From assembly GCF_037023755.1 (NCBI RefSeq), contig NZ_CP146100.1, forward strand, positions 6,292,501-6,356,500: a stretch of 64,000 bases of DNA, read 5' to 3'. The notes under the pieces are model-generated. The model saw only the letters and a program-made list of their open reading frames with translations. It made no database searches and was not told the DNA's origin. Positions 41,414-50,938 of this stretch are shown piece by piece. A program made the translations under genes and the position numbers. This DNA comes from Saccharopolyspora sp. SCSIO 74807. GTDB taxonomy: Bacteria; Actinomycetota; Actinomycetes; Mycobacteriales; Pseudonocardiaceae. How positions within the stretch are numbered: position 1 is the stretch's first letter; each line of letters begins with the position of its first letter.

Positions 41414-44275
41414 TCAGCTCTCCGCGAGCATCGGCGCCAGGAAGCGGCCCGTGTAGCTGCCGTCCACCTCGGCGACCTGCTCCGGGGTGCCCTCGGCGAC
41501 CAGCTCGCCGCCACCGGAACCGCCCTCCGGGCCGAGGTCGAGCAGCCAGTCGGAAGTCTTGATGACGTCCAGGTTGTGCTCGATCACGATCACCGTGTTG
41601 CCCTTGTCGACCAGCCCGTTGATCACGCCGAGCAGTTTGCGGATGTCCTCGAAGTGCAGCCCGGTGGTCGGCTCGTCGAGCACGTAGACGGTCTGGCCGG
41701 TGGAACGCTTCTGCAGCTCGCTGGCCAGCTTCACCCGCTGCGCCTCGCCGCCGGACAGCGTCGGCGCCGGCTGGCCCAGCCGCACGTAGCCCAGCCCGAC
41801 GTCCACCAGGGTCTTGAGGTGCCGGTGGATCGCCTTGATCGGCTCGAAGAACTCCGCGGCCTCCTCGATGGGCATGTCCAGCACCTCGGCGATGGTCTTC
41901 CCCTTGTAGTGCACCTCGAGGGTCTCGCGGTTGTACCGCGCACCGCCGCACACCTCGCACGGCACGTACACGTCCGGCAGGAAGTTCATCTCGATGCGCA
42001 GCGTGCCGTCGCCCGCGCACGCCTCGCACCGGCCGCCCTTGATGTTGAACGAGAACCGGCCCGGCTGGTAGCCGCGGACCTTCGCCTCGGTGGTGGCCGC
42101 GAACAGCTTGCGGATGTGGTCGAACACGCCGGTGTAGGTCGCCGGGTTCGACCGCGGGGTGCGCCCGATCGGCGACTGGTCCACCTGCACCAGCTTGTCC
42201 ACGTGCTCCAAGCCCTTGATCCGGGTGTGCCTGCCCGGGACCTGGCGCGCGCCGTTGAGCTTGTTCGCCAGGCTCGACGCCAGGATGTCGTTGACCAAGG
42301 TGGACTTGCCCGAGCCGGACACGCCGGTCACCGAGATCATGCAGCCCAGGGGAAACGACACATCGATCTTGCCGAGGTTGTGCTCGCGGGCACCGACCAC
42401 GGTCAACTGCCGCTTCGGGTTGCGCTCCCGGCGGCTCTGCGGCAACGGGATCCGCTTGCGGCGGGCGAGGTAATCGCCGGTCAGCGACTCCTCGTTGTCC
42501 AGCAGCTGCTTGTACGGGCCGGAGTGCACGACGTGGCCGCCGTGCTCACCGGCGCCCGGCCCGATGTCGACCACCCAGTCCGCGCTGCGCACGGTGTCCT
42601 CGTCGTGCTCGACGACGATGAGGGTGTTGCCCAGGTCGCGCAGTCGGCTCAGCGTCTCCAGCAGCCGGTGGTTGTCCCGCTGGTGCAGCCCGATCGACGG
42701 TTCGTCCAGCACGTAGAGGACGCCGACCAGGCCGGACCCGATCTGCGTGGCCAGCCGGATGCGCTGCGCCTCACCGCCGGACAGCGTCCCGGCCGCGCGG
42801 TCCAGCGACAGGTAGTCCAGGCCCACGTCCAGCAGGAACCCCAGCCGGGCCTGCACCTCCTTGAGCACCCGGCCGGCGATCATCTCCTCCCGGTGGCCCA
42901 GCACCAGGCCGTTCAGGAAATCCGCGCAGTCCTGCACGCTCAGCGCGCTGACCTGCGCGATCGAGAGCTCGCCGCGATCGGCGCCCTGCATGGTCACCGC
43001 GAGGATCTCGGGCTTGAGCCGGGTTCCCTCGCAGGCCGGGCAGGGCACGTCCCGCATGTAGCCCTCGTACTTCTCGCGGGCGTAGTCGGACTCGGTCTGC
43101 TCCAGCCGCCGCTCCAGGAACGGGATCACGCCCTCGTAGGAGGCGTAGTAGGAGCGCTGCCGCCCGTAGCGGTTCCGGTAGCGCACGTGCACCTGATCGC
43201 TGGTGCCGTGCAGGACCGCCTTCTTCACCTTCGTCGGCAACCGCTTCCACGGCGTGTCCATCCGGAAACCGACCGACTCGGACAGCGAGGTCAGCAGCCG
43301 GGTGAAGTACTCGGCGGTGTGCCCACCGGCCCACGGCGCGATGGCGCCATCGCCCAGCGGCAGGTCCTCGTCCGGCACGACGAGCTCGGGATCGACCTCC
43401 TTGCGGATGCCGAGCCCGGCGCATTCCGCGCAGGCGCCGTAGGGCGAGTTGAACGAGAACGAGCGCGGTTCCAGCTCGTCCACGCCCAGCGCGTGCCCGT
43501 TCGGGCAGGCCAGGTGCTCGGAGAAGCGGCGCTCGCGGTTCGGGTCGCCCTCTTCGACGTCGACGAACTCCAGCACCACCAGCCCGTCGGCCAGCCGCAG
43601 CGCGGTCTCGATCGAATCGGTGAGCCGCTGCTTGGCGTTCGCCTTCACCGTCAGCCGGTCCACGACCACGGCGATGTCGTGCTTCTCCTGCTTCTTCAGC
43701 TTCGGCGGCGACTCCAGCTGGTGCACCTCGCCGTCCACCCGGGCGCGCGCGTAGCCCTGCGACTGCAGCTGCTCGAACAGGTCGACGTACTCGCCCTTGC
43801 GGCCGCGGATCACCGGGGCGAGCACCTGGAAGCGGGTGCGCTCCGGCATCTCCAGCACCTGGTCGACGATCTGCTGCGGGGTCTGCTTGCTGATCGGCTC
43901 ACCGCAGGTCGGGCAGTGCGGGTTGCCCGCGCGGGCGTAGAGCAGCCGCAGGTAGTCGTGCACCTCGGTGATGGTGCCCACCGTGGAGCGCGGATTGCGG
44001 CTGGTCGACTTCTGGTCGATCGACACCGCGGGCGAGAGGCCTTCGATGAAGTCCACGTCGGGCTTGTCCATCTGCCCCAGGAACTGCCGCGCGTACGCCG
44101 AGAGCGACTCCACGTAGCGCCGCTGGCCCTCCGCGAAGATGGTGTCGAATGCGAGGCTGGACTTGCCGGAGCCGGACAGCCCGGTGAACACGATGAGGCT
44201 GTCGCGCGGCAGGTCGAGGTCGATCCCGCGCAGGTTGTGCTCACGGGCGCCGCGGACGACGAGGCGGTCGGCCAC
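41414..44275 (-). CDS. uvrA: excinuclease ABC subunit A
   Basis: 953 aa, full length. Two ABC ATPase modules: Walker [10 protein letters not shown] near 30 and GVSGSGKST near 640; signatures [13 protein letters not shown] and [13 protein letters not shown]; zinc fingers CPTCGEP-type, CPACEGTRL and CEACAGDG...CEVCGG. Damage recognition in nucleotide excision repair with UvrB/UvrC. GTG 44275 gives [15 protein letters not shown], the family start; the 17-residue upstream extension is rejected. No LexA box recognised upstream. Confidence 0.97.
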   Translation of the reverse strand: MADRLVVRGAREHNLRGIDLDLPRDSLIVFTGLSGSGKSSLAFDTIFAEGQRRYVESLSAYARQFLGQMDKPDVDFIEGLSPAVSIDQKSTSRNPRSTVGTITEVHDYLRLLYARAGNPHCPTCGEPISKQTPQQIVDQVLEMPERTRFQVLAPVIRGRKGEYVDLFEQLQSQGYARARVDGEVHQLESPPKLKKQEKHDIAVVVDRLTVKANAKQRLTDSIETALRLADGLVVLEFVDVEEGDPNRERRFSEHLACPNGHALGVDELEPRSFSFNSPYGACAECAGLGIRKEVDPELVVPDEDLPLGDGAIAPWAGGHTAEYFTRLLTSLSESVGFRMDTPWKRLPTKVKKAVLHGTSDQVHVRYRNRYGRQRSYYASYEGVIPFLERRLEQTESDYAREKYEGYMRDVPCPACEGTRLKPEILAVTMQGADRGELSIAQVSALSVQDCADFLNGLVLGHREEMIAGRVLKEVQARLGFLLDVGLDYLSLDRAAGTLSGGEAQRIRLATQIGSGLVGVLYVLDEPSIGLHQRDNHRLLETLSRLRDLGNTLIVVEHDEDTVRSADWVVDIGPGAGEHGGHVVHSGPYKQLLDNEESLTGDYLARRKRIPLPQSRRERNPKRQLTVVGAREHNLGKIDVSFPLGCMISVTGVSGSGKSTLVNDILASSLANKLNGARQVPGRHTRIKGLEHVDKLVQVDQSPIGRTPRSNPATYTGVFDHIRKLFAATTEAKVRGYQPGRFSFNIKGGRCEACAGDGTLRIEMNFLPDVYVPCEVCGGARYNRETLEVHYKGKTIAEVLDMPIEEAAEFFEPIKAIHRHLKTLVDVGLGYVRLGQPAPTLSGGEAQRVKLASELQKRSTGQTVYVLDEPTTGLHFEDIRKLLGVINGLVDKGNTVIVIEHNLDVIKTSDWLLDLGPEGGSGGGELVAEGTPEQVAEVDGSYTGRFLAPMLAES

Positions 44276-44825
44276 TGTGATCCCTTCGGAGGTTCTCGCC
44301 GGTTCGGTGCAGGCACGCCCGGACACCGCGCCTGCGGGCGGTACCGGTCACCGGTGGGACTCGGAGTGCTTCCCCAGCCGAATGGTCCCACCGGGGGCCG
44401 TGCCGGTTCCGCGACCCCGCCGGTGCCCGGAGGCCGCGCTCGCGGACCGCCGGTACCGGCCCGGTGTCCCGGGTTGACGGCAGCCGGGCCGAACCCGGAC
44501 ATCTCGGGCCGGACATCCGGTTTCGGAACATCCCGGCCGGGCCGGTCGCGGTGCGTCCCGGTGACGCTCGGACGTCGCCGCGCCATGCTAAGCCGAGGCA
44601 CCGACAATTCCTGGAATCCCGGACTCGTCCCTCGTCACACGGCTCTCGCACGCACAACGCGGGCGGCCGCGGCGGGCATTCCCGGCCCGGCGGCGCCTGC
44701 CCCGCCCGCCGCGACGATACGCAAATTCCCCCGGAATGGGCACTGTCGGCCCGGCCACGTCTGCCCCTACCCTCGGACACCCCTCGTGGGTCCGGAAATT
44801 CGCTGCACAAGTCAAGGAATTGCCG
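44276..44825. other. 550-bp divergent intergenic region, no gene seen
   Basis: Between the divergent starts of uvrA and the next gene. Several open frames cross it but none has gene-like features. It must hold both promoters: an ACAGTG start context with AAGGGAT for uvrA, and a TACCCT -10-like word at about 44767-44772 for the plus-strand gene. No convincing operator was found. Confidence 0.4.
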
Positions 44826-45599
44826 ATGGCTGACACCGTCCTCGGCGCCGGCGGCGCGCACGCGCCCACCGGAGCCCCGCAGCCGACCGAACAGGTCACC
44901 GCCGCACTGTCCGCGATCGAACGCAGCACGCAGCACCTGCTGGCGACGGCCGAGGCACTCGACGACGCCAGCGTTCGCGCGCCGAGCCTGCTGCCCGGCT
45001 GGCGGCGCTCGCACGTGCTGACCCACCTCGCCCGCAACGCCGACGGCCTGGTGAACCTGCTGACCTGGGCGAAGACCGGCGCGGAGCACCCGATGTACCC
45101 GAGCGCCGCGGACCGGGCCGCGGACATCGAGGAAGGCTCGGTGCGCCCGCACCGGCTGCTGGTGGAGGACCTGGCCGCCGCGCACGGCCGGTTCGCGCAC
45201 GCGGTTCGCACGCTGCCCGCGTCGGCATGGGAAGCGGAGGTCGATGCCGGCGGCGAGCCGATGCCCGCGCGTCACGTGCTGCGCAAGCGCCTGCTGGAGC
45301 TGTGGGTGCACTCGGTCGACCTGGACTGCGGCCTCGGGTTCGACGAGATCCCCGGCGCGGACGCCGAACAGCTGCTGGAAGACGTGGTGCAGCGGTTCGG
45401 CGGCCGCTCGGACGTGCCCGCGGTGACGGTCGTGGCGGACTTCGCCGACGGGCGCACCCGCTCCTGGGAACTGCGCGGCACGACCTCGGTGCCCGCCCAG
45501 GTGCGCGGCACTCCCGGCGCGCTGCTGGGCTGGCTGCTCGGCCGGGAACGCGGCGAGCAGCTGGAAGGCGAAGTGCCCGACCTGCCGACGTGGCTGTGA
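44826..45599 (+). CDS. maleylpyruvate isomerase family / DinB-like mycothiol-dependent protein
   Basis: 257 aa from ATG 44826 (AAGGAA upstream). N-terminal four-helix mycothiol-binding domain: LPGWRRSHVLTHLARNADGLVNLLTWA with the metal His, and LELWVHSVDLDCGLGFD with the second His pair. C-terminal region resembles the MDMPI_C/SCP-like domain (VTVVADFADGRTRSWELRG). Family members are mycothiol-dependent isomerases or transferases. Next gene is a glyoxalase-II-like hydrolase 35 bp downstream, so a thiol-adduct detoxification pair is likely (inference). Confidence 0.85.
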   Translation: MADTVLGAGGAHAPTGAPQPTEQVTAALSAIERSTQHLLATAEALDDASVRAPSLLPGWRRSHVLTHLARNADGLVNLLTWAKTGAEHPMYPSAADRAADIEEGSVRPHRLLVEDLAAAHGRFAHAVRTLPASAWEAEVDAGGEPMPARHVLRKRLLELWVHSVDLDCGLGFDEIPGADAEQLLEDVVQRFGGRSDVPAVTVVADFADGRTRSWELRGTTSVPAQVRGTPGALLGWLLGRERGEQLEGEVPDLPTWL

Positions 45600-45634
45600 G
45601 CCGCACCTCGCGCAATACCGATAGGGTTCGCGGC

Positions 45635-46300
45635 GTGGAGTACACCGGACACGTGGAACCCGGCGGAGCGCCCGCCAAGCGGGTGCTGGACGCGCTGACC
45701 GTCACGAAGCTGTCGGTCGGCCCGATGGACAACAACGCCTACCTGCTGACCTGCCGCCGCACCGGCGACGCGCTGCTGATCGACGCGGCGAACGACTCGG
45801 AACGGCTCGCGGACCTGCTCGGCCACGACGACGACCGGCCGCGGCTGCGCACCATCGTCACCACCCACCAGCATCCCGATCACTGGCAGGCGCTGGGACC
45901 GGTCGCGGGCCAGACCGGCTGCTACACCGTGGCGCACCCGAAGGACGCGGCGGAGCTGCCGGTGCCGCCGGACCGGCTGGTCGAGCACGGCGAGACGGTG
46001 CAGGTCGGCGAGTCCGCGCTGGAGGTCATCCACCTGCGCGGGCACACCCCCGGCTCGATCGCGCTGCTCTACCGCGACCCGGCCGGGCATCCGCACCTGT
46101 TCACCGGGGACTCGCTGTTCCCCGGCGGGGTGGGCAAGACGAACTCGCCGGAGGACTTCCGGTCGTTGCTGGACGACGTCGAGAACCGGGTGTTCGCGGA
46201 GCTGCCGGACGACACGTGGTTCTACCCCGGGCACGGCGACGACTCGACGCTCGGCGAGCAGCGGCCGCAGCTCGCGCAGTGGCGCGAACGGGGCTGGTGA
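45635..46300 (+). CDS. metallo-beta-lactamase-fold hydrolase (glyoxalase II-like)
   Basis: 221 aa. HxHxDH motif THQHPDHW near residue 76, GHTPGS near 135, FTGDSLF near 156 and C-terminal PGHGDDSTLGEQ. Hydrolyses thioesters of low-molecular-weight thiols in this subgroup, plausibly mycothiol adducts given the gene in front. The promoter looks leaderless: -10 TAGGGT at 45622-45627, 7 nt, then GTG 45635. A T-tailed terminator follows at 46316. Confidence 0.9.
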   Translation: MEYTGHVEPGGAPAKRVLDALTVTKLSVGPMDNNAYLLTCRRTGDALLIDAANDSERLADLLGHDDDRPRLRTIVTTHQHPDHWQALGPVAGQTGCYTVAHPKDAAELPVPPDRLVEHGETVQVGESALEVIHLRGHTPGSIALLYRDPAGHPHLFTGDSLFPGGVGKTNSPEDFRSLLDDVENRVFAELPDDTWFYPGHGDDSTLGEQRPQLAQWRERGW

Positions 46301-46315
46301 GCCGCACACTTCCGC

Positions 46316-46352
46316 AACGGGGTCGTCCGCATCGGCGGGCGGCCCCGTTTTC
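46316..46352 (+). terminator. intrinsic terminator after the MBL hydrolase gene
   Basis: AACGGGG (46316-46322) pairs with CCCCGTT (46343-46349) and is followed by TTCG, with an inner CCGC/GGCGG stem. It starts 16 bp after the stop. Confidence 0.65.
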
Positions 46353-46436
46353 GTCGTGCGAGCCCGTCTCGCACGTCAGCAGCGGCCGCGCAGCGCGTGC
46401 GACGACGCATGTGACTGAGCAGACCGCGCAGCGGCA

Positions 46437-46468
46437 CTGACACCCGAGTTGAAGTTAGCCTACCCTTA
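46437..46468 (+). promoter_or_regulatory. IdeR/DtxR-type iron box over a promoter
   Basis: The 19-bp site 46450-46468 matches the DtxR/IdeR consensus (TTAGGTTAGGCTAACCTAA) at 15 of 19 positions on the minus strand; GGCTAAC is intact. It covers the -10 TACCCT (46461-46466) of a plus-strand promoter whose -35 is CTGACA (46437-46442), spacer 18. No protein gene follows on the plus strand before the next, convergent gene. Confidence 0.65.
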
Positions 46469-46472
46469 CTTT

Positions 46473-46559
46473 CATGAAGATCTGGTGAGAACACCCGCGA
46501 ACAGCAACGACGACGTCCTGCCGAGACCAGCCCGGGGTGCGCGAACGGCGCACCCCGGG
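46473..46559 (+). ncRNA. candidate iron-responsive small RNA
   Basis: A transcript from the promoter above would start near 46473 and end at a perfect 12-bp stem-loop (46531-46559), about 87 nt. It has a 4-codon ORF, MKIW, at 46474-46488 without a ribosome-binding site. Iron-box-controlled sRNAs exist in mycobacteria (MrsI is under IdeR). The 3' end is also the terminator region of the convergent phosphoesterase gene. Existence of the RNA is inference. Confidence 0.4.
46531..46559. terminator. bidirectional 12-bp stem-loop
   Basis: CCCGGGGTGCGC (46531-46542), 5-nt loop, GCGCACCCCGGG (46548-46559). Follows the phosphoesterase stop (46585) on the minus strand by 26 bp and would also end the candidate sRNA on the plus strand. 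No long T-run on either side. Confidence 0.75.
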
Positions 46560-46584
46560 CCGAGGCGGGCTCACCGGTACGGGT

Positions 46585-47508
46585 TCACAGCGACAGGTCG
46601 ACGGTGAAGTCGTCGCCCTGGTCGAAGTAGTTCGAGTCGTCCAGCGACGGCGAGTAGGTGTCGACGATCATCTTGTTCGCGTCCACGTCGAACTGCAGCA
46701 GCCGCAGGTAGCCCAGGCCGCCCTCGTCGGCGCTCTGGTAGTCGGCCAGGATCTCGGAGACCTTGCGGCCGCCGCCGAGGTCCTTCTCGTTGTGCGCGAC
46801 GCCGTGGTTGTGCCCGCACAGCACGGCCTTGACGTTGTCGTGCGGCTTGACGATCCGGTCGAAGATCTCCTGGCCCTGCTGGTCGTAGGAGCCGTCGGTG
46901 TTCAGGTAGGCGTGCACGTTGACGATCGCGGGCACGTCCGGGTGCTCGGCGAGCACGCGCTGCGCCCAGGCGAAGTCCTCCTCCTGCATGTCCCAGGTCA
47001 GGTACAGCATCATGACCTGCTTGCCGCCGACGTCGACCAGGTCGAAGTGCTGGCGGTTGTCCTCGCGCTGCTCGCCGTAGACCGGGGAGTCCGCGAAGCG
47101 CTCCTGCCCGAAGTAGTTCTCGTAGTTCTCGCCGCCGCGGTCGTGATTGCCCTCCACGACGCCGTAGGGCAGCCCGGCCTCGTCCAGCTTCTGCATGCTG
47201 GCGTCGGCGTTCTTCCACTGGTTCTCGAGCAGGGCGCTGTCGACGATGTCGCCGGTGTGCGCGGCGTAGCCGATCTTGCGGGCCGCGGCGTTCTCGGCGA
47301 GCCAGCGGGTTTGGTTGTCGAAGTGCTCGGGGTGGCTCGCGGAGTAGTACTGCGTGTCCGGCAGCCAGGCGATCGCGGAGTCATAGGTGCTCGGGTCGGG
47401 CAGTTCGTTGGCCTTGGTCCCCGCGAAGGCGGTGGGCGCCGCCAGCGCGGCCACGGCGCCGAGCGTGGTCGCGGTGAGGGCGATGGGCAGACGGCGGTGC
47501 GGTTTCAC
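46585..47508 (-). CDS. secreted calcineurin-type metallophosphoesterase
   Basis: 307 aa from GTG 47508. Signal peptide MKPHRRLPIALTATTLGAVAALAAPTAFAG. Metal-site motifs in order: PDTQYY, HTGDIVD, VEGNHDRG, VNVHAYL and CGHNHGVAHN. An extracellular phosphoesterase; substrate unknown. The frame extends to 47577, but that puts the signal peptide inside the protein. The gap 47509-47643 holds its promoter; nothing specific seen. Confidence 0.9.
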   Translation of the reverse strand: MKPHRRLPIALTATTLGAVAALAAPTAFAGTKANELPDPSTYDSAIAWLPDTQYYSASHPEHFDNQTRWLAENAAARKIGYAAHTGDIVDSALLENQWKNADASMQKLDEAGLPYGVVEGNHDRGGENYENYFGQERFADSPVYGEQREDNRQHFDLVDVGGKQVMMLYLTWDMQEEDFAWAQRVLAEHPDVPAIVNVHAYLNTDGSYDQQGQEIFDRIVKPHDNVKAVLCGHNHGVAHNEKDLGGGRKVSEILADYQSADEGGLGYLRLLQFDVDANKMIVDTYSPSLDDSNYFDQGDDFTVDLSL

Positions 47509-47643
47509 GGCGGCTCCTGGATCTCGGCATCGGGCGGCCTCATCGTTGCGCCGGTACGTGTAGATCGTCCGAAACACGGACTTCGGGGCAGTGAACCACG
47601 GTTGAACACGAAATATGTTCGCGTTTTTCCCGGAGCCGACGCC

Positions 47644-48879
47644 TCAGAGCGCGCGAACCGCCTCCAGGACCTCGACCAGAGTCGTCGGGGAACCGACGTT
47701 GCCGGGGACGACGGCGTAGGGCAGCCCGTCCGGAGCGAGGTCGTAGATCGAAACACCCGGCAGCACCTGGCCGCGCACCACCGCCGAATCGGCGCCGAGA
47801 CCGCTGGTGGCGACCTCGGCGGAGGTGATGCCGCCCTTGGCGACCACCACCGAGACCGCACCGGCCAGCCGCCGCACGGCCGTGGTCAGGCCCGTCATGA
47901 CCTGCCTGCCGTGGTCGAGCGTGCCGTGACCCGCCGCGCGCACCCGCTCACTGCTCAGCACCGCGACACCGCCTCCGAGCTGCTGCCGCAGCGGGCCGAC
48001 CACCTCGTCGGCCGCCCGTTCCGGATCGTCGATCGCGGTTTCGGTGCTGAGCACGACAGGTTCGCCGGTCCGCCCGGCGAGCTCGGCGAGCTGGGCCGTG
48101 GCCGCCTCGGTGTGCGAGCCGCACACCACCAGCACCGGCCCGGCCGGGCGCTGGATCGGGGTGGTGAGCAGACCTGGGCTGACCGCGTCGGCGCAGCGCG
48201 CCGCCAGCGGTGCTCCGCAGCGCACGACCACCGCGCGTCCGGCCTGCTCGGCTTCGCGCAGCCCGGTGTGGATGAGGTCGACGTCCTGCTCGGTCACCGC
48301 GTCCGGAACGACGACCGAACCCGCCGGAGCTTCCAGCAGCGCGCGGGCCACTCCCCCGGACTCGCGCACCTGCTCCAGGTCCACGGGCACGCCGACGCGG
48401 TCGCCCTTCTCCGCGACGTAGTCGGCCAGCGCGGAGCTGCGGTAGCCGAACACCGGGTCGCGGGCGAACTCCGTCTCCCCCGCCGGAAGTTCACGGTCGC
48501 CGAGGCGCACGTAGTGGACTCCCCCGCGCGTCGTGCGCCCGCCCGCGGGGAACGCGGGCACGAACAGCAGCACGCCGTCCGGTGTGGCGAACACGTCGCT
48601 TTCCGCGAAAACGTGCCCGCGCAGCGTGGAATCGCCGCGGAGCACGAAACGCACCGGAGCGCCTGCGGTCTCCTGCACGGTGCGGCGGATGTGCTCGACC
48701 AGCTCGACGGCCTCCGGCTCGGGCAACGCGCGGCTGTTCGTCTGCACGTAGACCGAACGGTTGCCGCGGACGGCTTCGGCGATGTGGCTGCGGTCGGTGC
48801 GCAGCAACACCGCGACGCCGGAGGCCGATTGGGTGCCGGTGGGGTCGTCGTCCAGGACGACGGTCTTGAGCTCGCTCAT
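47644..48879 (-). CDS. four-carbon acid sugar kinase (DUF1537, OtnK/DtnK-like)
   Basis: 411 aa. N-terminal VVLDDDPTGTQSASGVAVLL (the DDDPTG motif, residues 7-26), substrate loop RGDSTLRGH near 82, C-terminal nucleotide domain with VVVAKGGITSAEVAT and VVPGNVGSPTTLVEVL. Phosphorylates 4-carbon sugar acids such as 3-oxo-tetronates in known members. Usually next to PdxA2/aldolase genes; here it stands alone, so the pathway is unclear. Good ATG at 48879. Confidence 0.9.
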   Translation of the reverse strand: MSELKTVVLDDDPTGTQSASGVAVLLRTDRSHIAEAVRGNRSVYVQTNSRALPEPEAVELVEHIRRTVQETAGAPVRFVLRGDSTLRGHVFAESDVFATPDGVLLFVPAFPAGGRTTRGGVHYVRLGDRELPAGETEFARDPVFGYRSSALADYVAEKGDRVGVPVDLEQVRESGGVARALLEAPAGSVVVPDAVTEQDVDLIHTGLREAEQAGRAVVVRCGAPLAARCADAVSPGLLTTPIQRPAGPVLVVCGSHTEAATAQLAELAGRTGEPVVLSTETAIDDPERAADEVVGPLRQQLGGGVAVLSSERVRAAGHGTLDHGRQVMTGLTTAVRRLAGAVSVVVAKGGITSAEVATSGLGADSAVVRGQVLPGVSIYDLAPDGLPYAVVPGNVGSPTTLVEVLEAVRAL

Positions 48880-49057
48880 CGCATTCCTCTCCGCCGGACT
48901 CCGGCCACTTCACTTGCGCCGCGGCGCGCTCGCCCGCCGGATCCCACGTGATCGCATACCGCCGCTGAACCGGACGTCAAGACCGGATCCCGGGGGCAGC
49001 AGCGACGTCCTTGTGGGCAGCAGCGGAGGTGCTTCCGCGCGGGATTAGGGTCGACGG

Positions 49058-49678
49058 GTGGCCAGGTACTACGACGTGCACCCGGACAACCCGCAACCCC
49101 GCTCGATCGGCAAGGTCGCCGACGTCGTGCGCGGCGACGGGGTGATCGCCTACCCCACCGACTCGTGCTTCGCGCTCGGCTGCGGGCTGGACAACAAGAG
49201 CGGGGTGGATCGCATCCGGTCCATCCGGAAGCTCGACGAGCGGCACCACTTCACGCTGGTGTGCCGGAACTTCGCGCAGCTCGGCCAGTTCGTGATCGTG
49301 GACAACGCGGTGTTCCGCGCGATCAAGGCGTGCACGCCGGGCGGTTACACGTTCATCCTGCCCGCCACCAAAGAAGTGCCGCGCAGGCTGATGCATCCGA
49401 AGCGCAAGACCGTCGGGATCCGCATCCCGGACCACGTCACGGCGCAGGCGCTGCTGGCCGAGCTCGGCGGGCCGCTGCTGTCGAGCACGCTGCTGCTGCC
49501 GGACGAGGAAGAACCGCTCACCCAGGGCTGGGAGATCAAGGACCGGCTGGACCACGTCGTGGACGCGGTGGTCGACTCCGGCGATTGCGGCACCGAGCCG
49601 ACCACCGTCATCGATTTCTCCAGCGGTGAACCGGAAATCGTGCGGCGCGGCTCGGGGGACACCGCGCGGTTCGAGTGA
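49058..49678 (+). CDS. YciO/Sua5-family (YrdC-domain) protein
   Basis: 206 aa. YrdC fold: GVIAYPTDSCFALGCGLDNKSGVDRIRSIRKL near 29-62, GGYTFILPATKEVPRRL, KTVGIRIPDH and LLSSTLLLPDEEEPLTQG. Resembles YciO more than the tRNA threonylcarbamoyladenosine enzyme TsaC/Sua5, so its role is uncertain. Leaderless promoter: -10 TAGGGT at 49046-49051, 6 nt, GTG 49058. Confidence 0.9.
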   Translation: MARYYDVHPDNPQPRSIGKVADVVRGDGVIAYPTDSCFALGCGLDNKSGVDRIRSIRKLDERHHFTLVCRNFAQLGQFVIVDNAVFRAIKACTPGGYTFILPATKEVPRRLMHPKRKTVGIRIPDHVTAQALLAELGGPLLSSTLLLPDEEEPLTQGWEIKDRLDHVVDAVVDSGDCGTEPTTVIDFSSGEPEIVRRGSGDTARFE

Positions 49679-49741
49679 GCCGCGCGCGGGCGCCGGGAGG
49701 CCGCCGACCTCCCGGCGTCCGCCGTGCAGTGCCGAAGCGCC

Positions 49742-50125
49742 TCAGCGAACGGGCGGGGCCGGGCTCGGCGGCACACCCGGCCCGGGGTCAGGAGCCGGAG
49801 CCGGCGCCGGCGGCACACCCGGTCCGGGATCAGGAGCCGGGGCCGGTGGCACGCCAGTTCCAGGAGCAGGAACCGGAGCCGGCTGTGCGGGCACGGCCAC
49901 GACGGAGCCCGGGTCAGGAGCCGGGCCCGGCTTCGCGGGCACGACCACGAAGGACCCCGCAGCAGGGACCGGTTCCGTCACGGGTGACGGAGCAGCGGCC
50001 TCCGGGGCATTCGGGATCGGCCGCGGCGCCGCCTGTTCGGCCGAAGCGATGCCGAGACCGCCGATGCCGAAGGCGGCACCCGCCGTCACCAGCACCGCAG
50101 CGCGGGTCACTCGCTTGCTGGGCAT
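49742..50125 (-). CDS. secreted Pro/Ala-rich repeat protein
   Basis: 127 aa. Signal peptide (MPSKRVTRAAVLVTAGAAFGIGGLGIASA, cleavage after ASA), then a mature chain made almost only of Pro, Ala, Gly, Val and Asp, with three copies of P-A-P-x-P-D-P-G-P-G-V-P-P-like units (about 85-125). No domain. Could be a wall-spanning or surface protein. Divergent from a two-component system that may control it, since both share the 50126-50239 region. Confidence 0.7.
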   Translation of the reverse strand: MPSKRVTRAAVLVTAGAAFGIGGLGIASAEQAAPRPIPNAPEAAAPSPVTEPVPAAGSFVVVPAKPGPAPDPGSVVAVPAQPAPVPAPGTGVPPAPAPDPGPGVPPAPAPAPDPGPGVPPSPAPPVR

Positions 50126-50191
50126 GATCGAACTCCTTGTCGTCGGTTGTCGCGGCCGTTCCGCGACACCGAAGACGTTGCCCGGCGGGCG

Positions 50192-50228
50192 CTGAAGCGG
50201 ACCTGGACGAACCTGAAGACCGCTTCAG
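50192..50228 (+). promoter_or_regulatory. response-regulator box (direct and inverted CTGAAG repeats)
   Basis: CTGAAG at 50192-50197 and 50213-50218, 21 bp apart (two helical turns), typical of OmpR/PhoB-type direct-repeat sites. CTGAAGCGG (50192-50200) is also an exact inverted repeat of CCGCTTCAG (50220-50228). It lies just before the response-regulator start at 50240, so autoregulation is likely. Confidence 0.55.
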
Positions 50229-50239
50229 GAACCGGTGTC

Positions 50240-50938
50240 ATGCTGATCCACATGCGGGTGCTCGTGGTGGAGGACGAACAACGGGTCGCGGAGGCGCTGC
50301 GGACCGGGCTGAACGCCGAAGGTTGGGCGGTCGACGTGCTCGGCGACGGGCACGAGGCGCTGTGGCAGGCCGAGCACACCGATTACGCGGCGATCCTGCT
50401 GGACATCATGCTGCCCGGGCTCAACGGATATCGGGTGTGCGCGCGATTGCGGGCGGCGCAGAACTGGACGCCGATCATCATGCTGACCGCCAAGGACGGC
50501 GAGTACGACGAGGCCGACGCGCTCGACGCGGGCGCCGACGACTACGTCACGAAACCGTTCTCGTACGTGGTCCTGCTCGCGCGGCTGCGCACCGCCGTGC
50601 GGCGCCGCGCGGTCGCGCGACCGCCGCTGCTGCACGCGGGCGATCTGGTGCTCGACCCGGCGCAGCGGACCTGCTCCCGCGCGGGCCAGGACATCACGCT
50701 CACCGGCAAGGAATTCGCCGTGCTGGAGCTGCTGGCCCGCAGCAAGGGTCAGGTGGTGTCCAAGCAGCAGCTGCTCGACGGCGGCTGGGACTTCGCAGCC
50801 GAACCCGACGCCAACCTCGTCGAGGTGCACGTCAGCTCGCTGCGCCGCAAGATCGACGCGCCGTTCGGCCGCCGCAGCATCCGAACCGTGCGCGGCTACG
50901 GCTACCAGCTCGTCCCGGAAGGCACCGCGGATGAGTGA
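50240..50938 (+). CDS. OmpR/PhoB-family response regulator
   Basis: 232 aa from ATG 50240 (ATG 50252, MRVLVVEDE, is an alternative). Receiver domain: acidic VVEDE, phospho-acceptor Asp in AILLDIMLPG near residue 55, Thr in IIMLTAKD, Lys in DYVTKPF. C-terminal winged helix: LTGKEFAVLELLARSKGQVVSKQQLL and VHVSSLRRKIDAPFGRRSIRTVRGYGYQL. Its stop overlaps the kinase start by 8 bp. Confidence 0.95.
   Translation: MLIHMRVLVVEDEQRVAEALRTGLNAEGWAVDVLGDGHEALWQAEHTDYAAILLDIMLPGLNGYRVCARLRAAQNWTPIIMLTAKDGEYDEADALDAGADDYVTKPFSYVVLLARLRTAVRRRAVARPPLLHAGDLVLDPAQRTCSRAGQDITLTGKEFAVLELLARSKGQVVSKQQLLDGGWDFAAEPDANLVEVHVSSLRRKIDAPFGRRSIRTVRGYGYQLVPEGTADE

Noticed and set aside
44276-44420. LexA/SOS box for uvrA
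   Set aside because: No CGAAC-N4-GTTCG-like palindrome found near the start.
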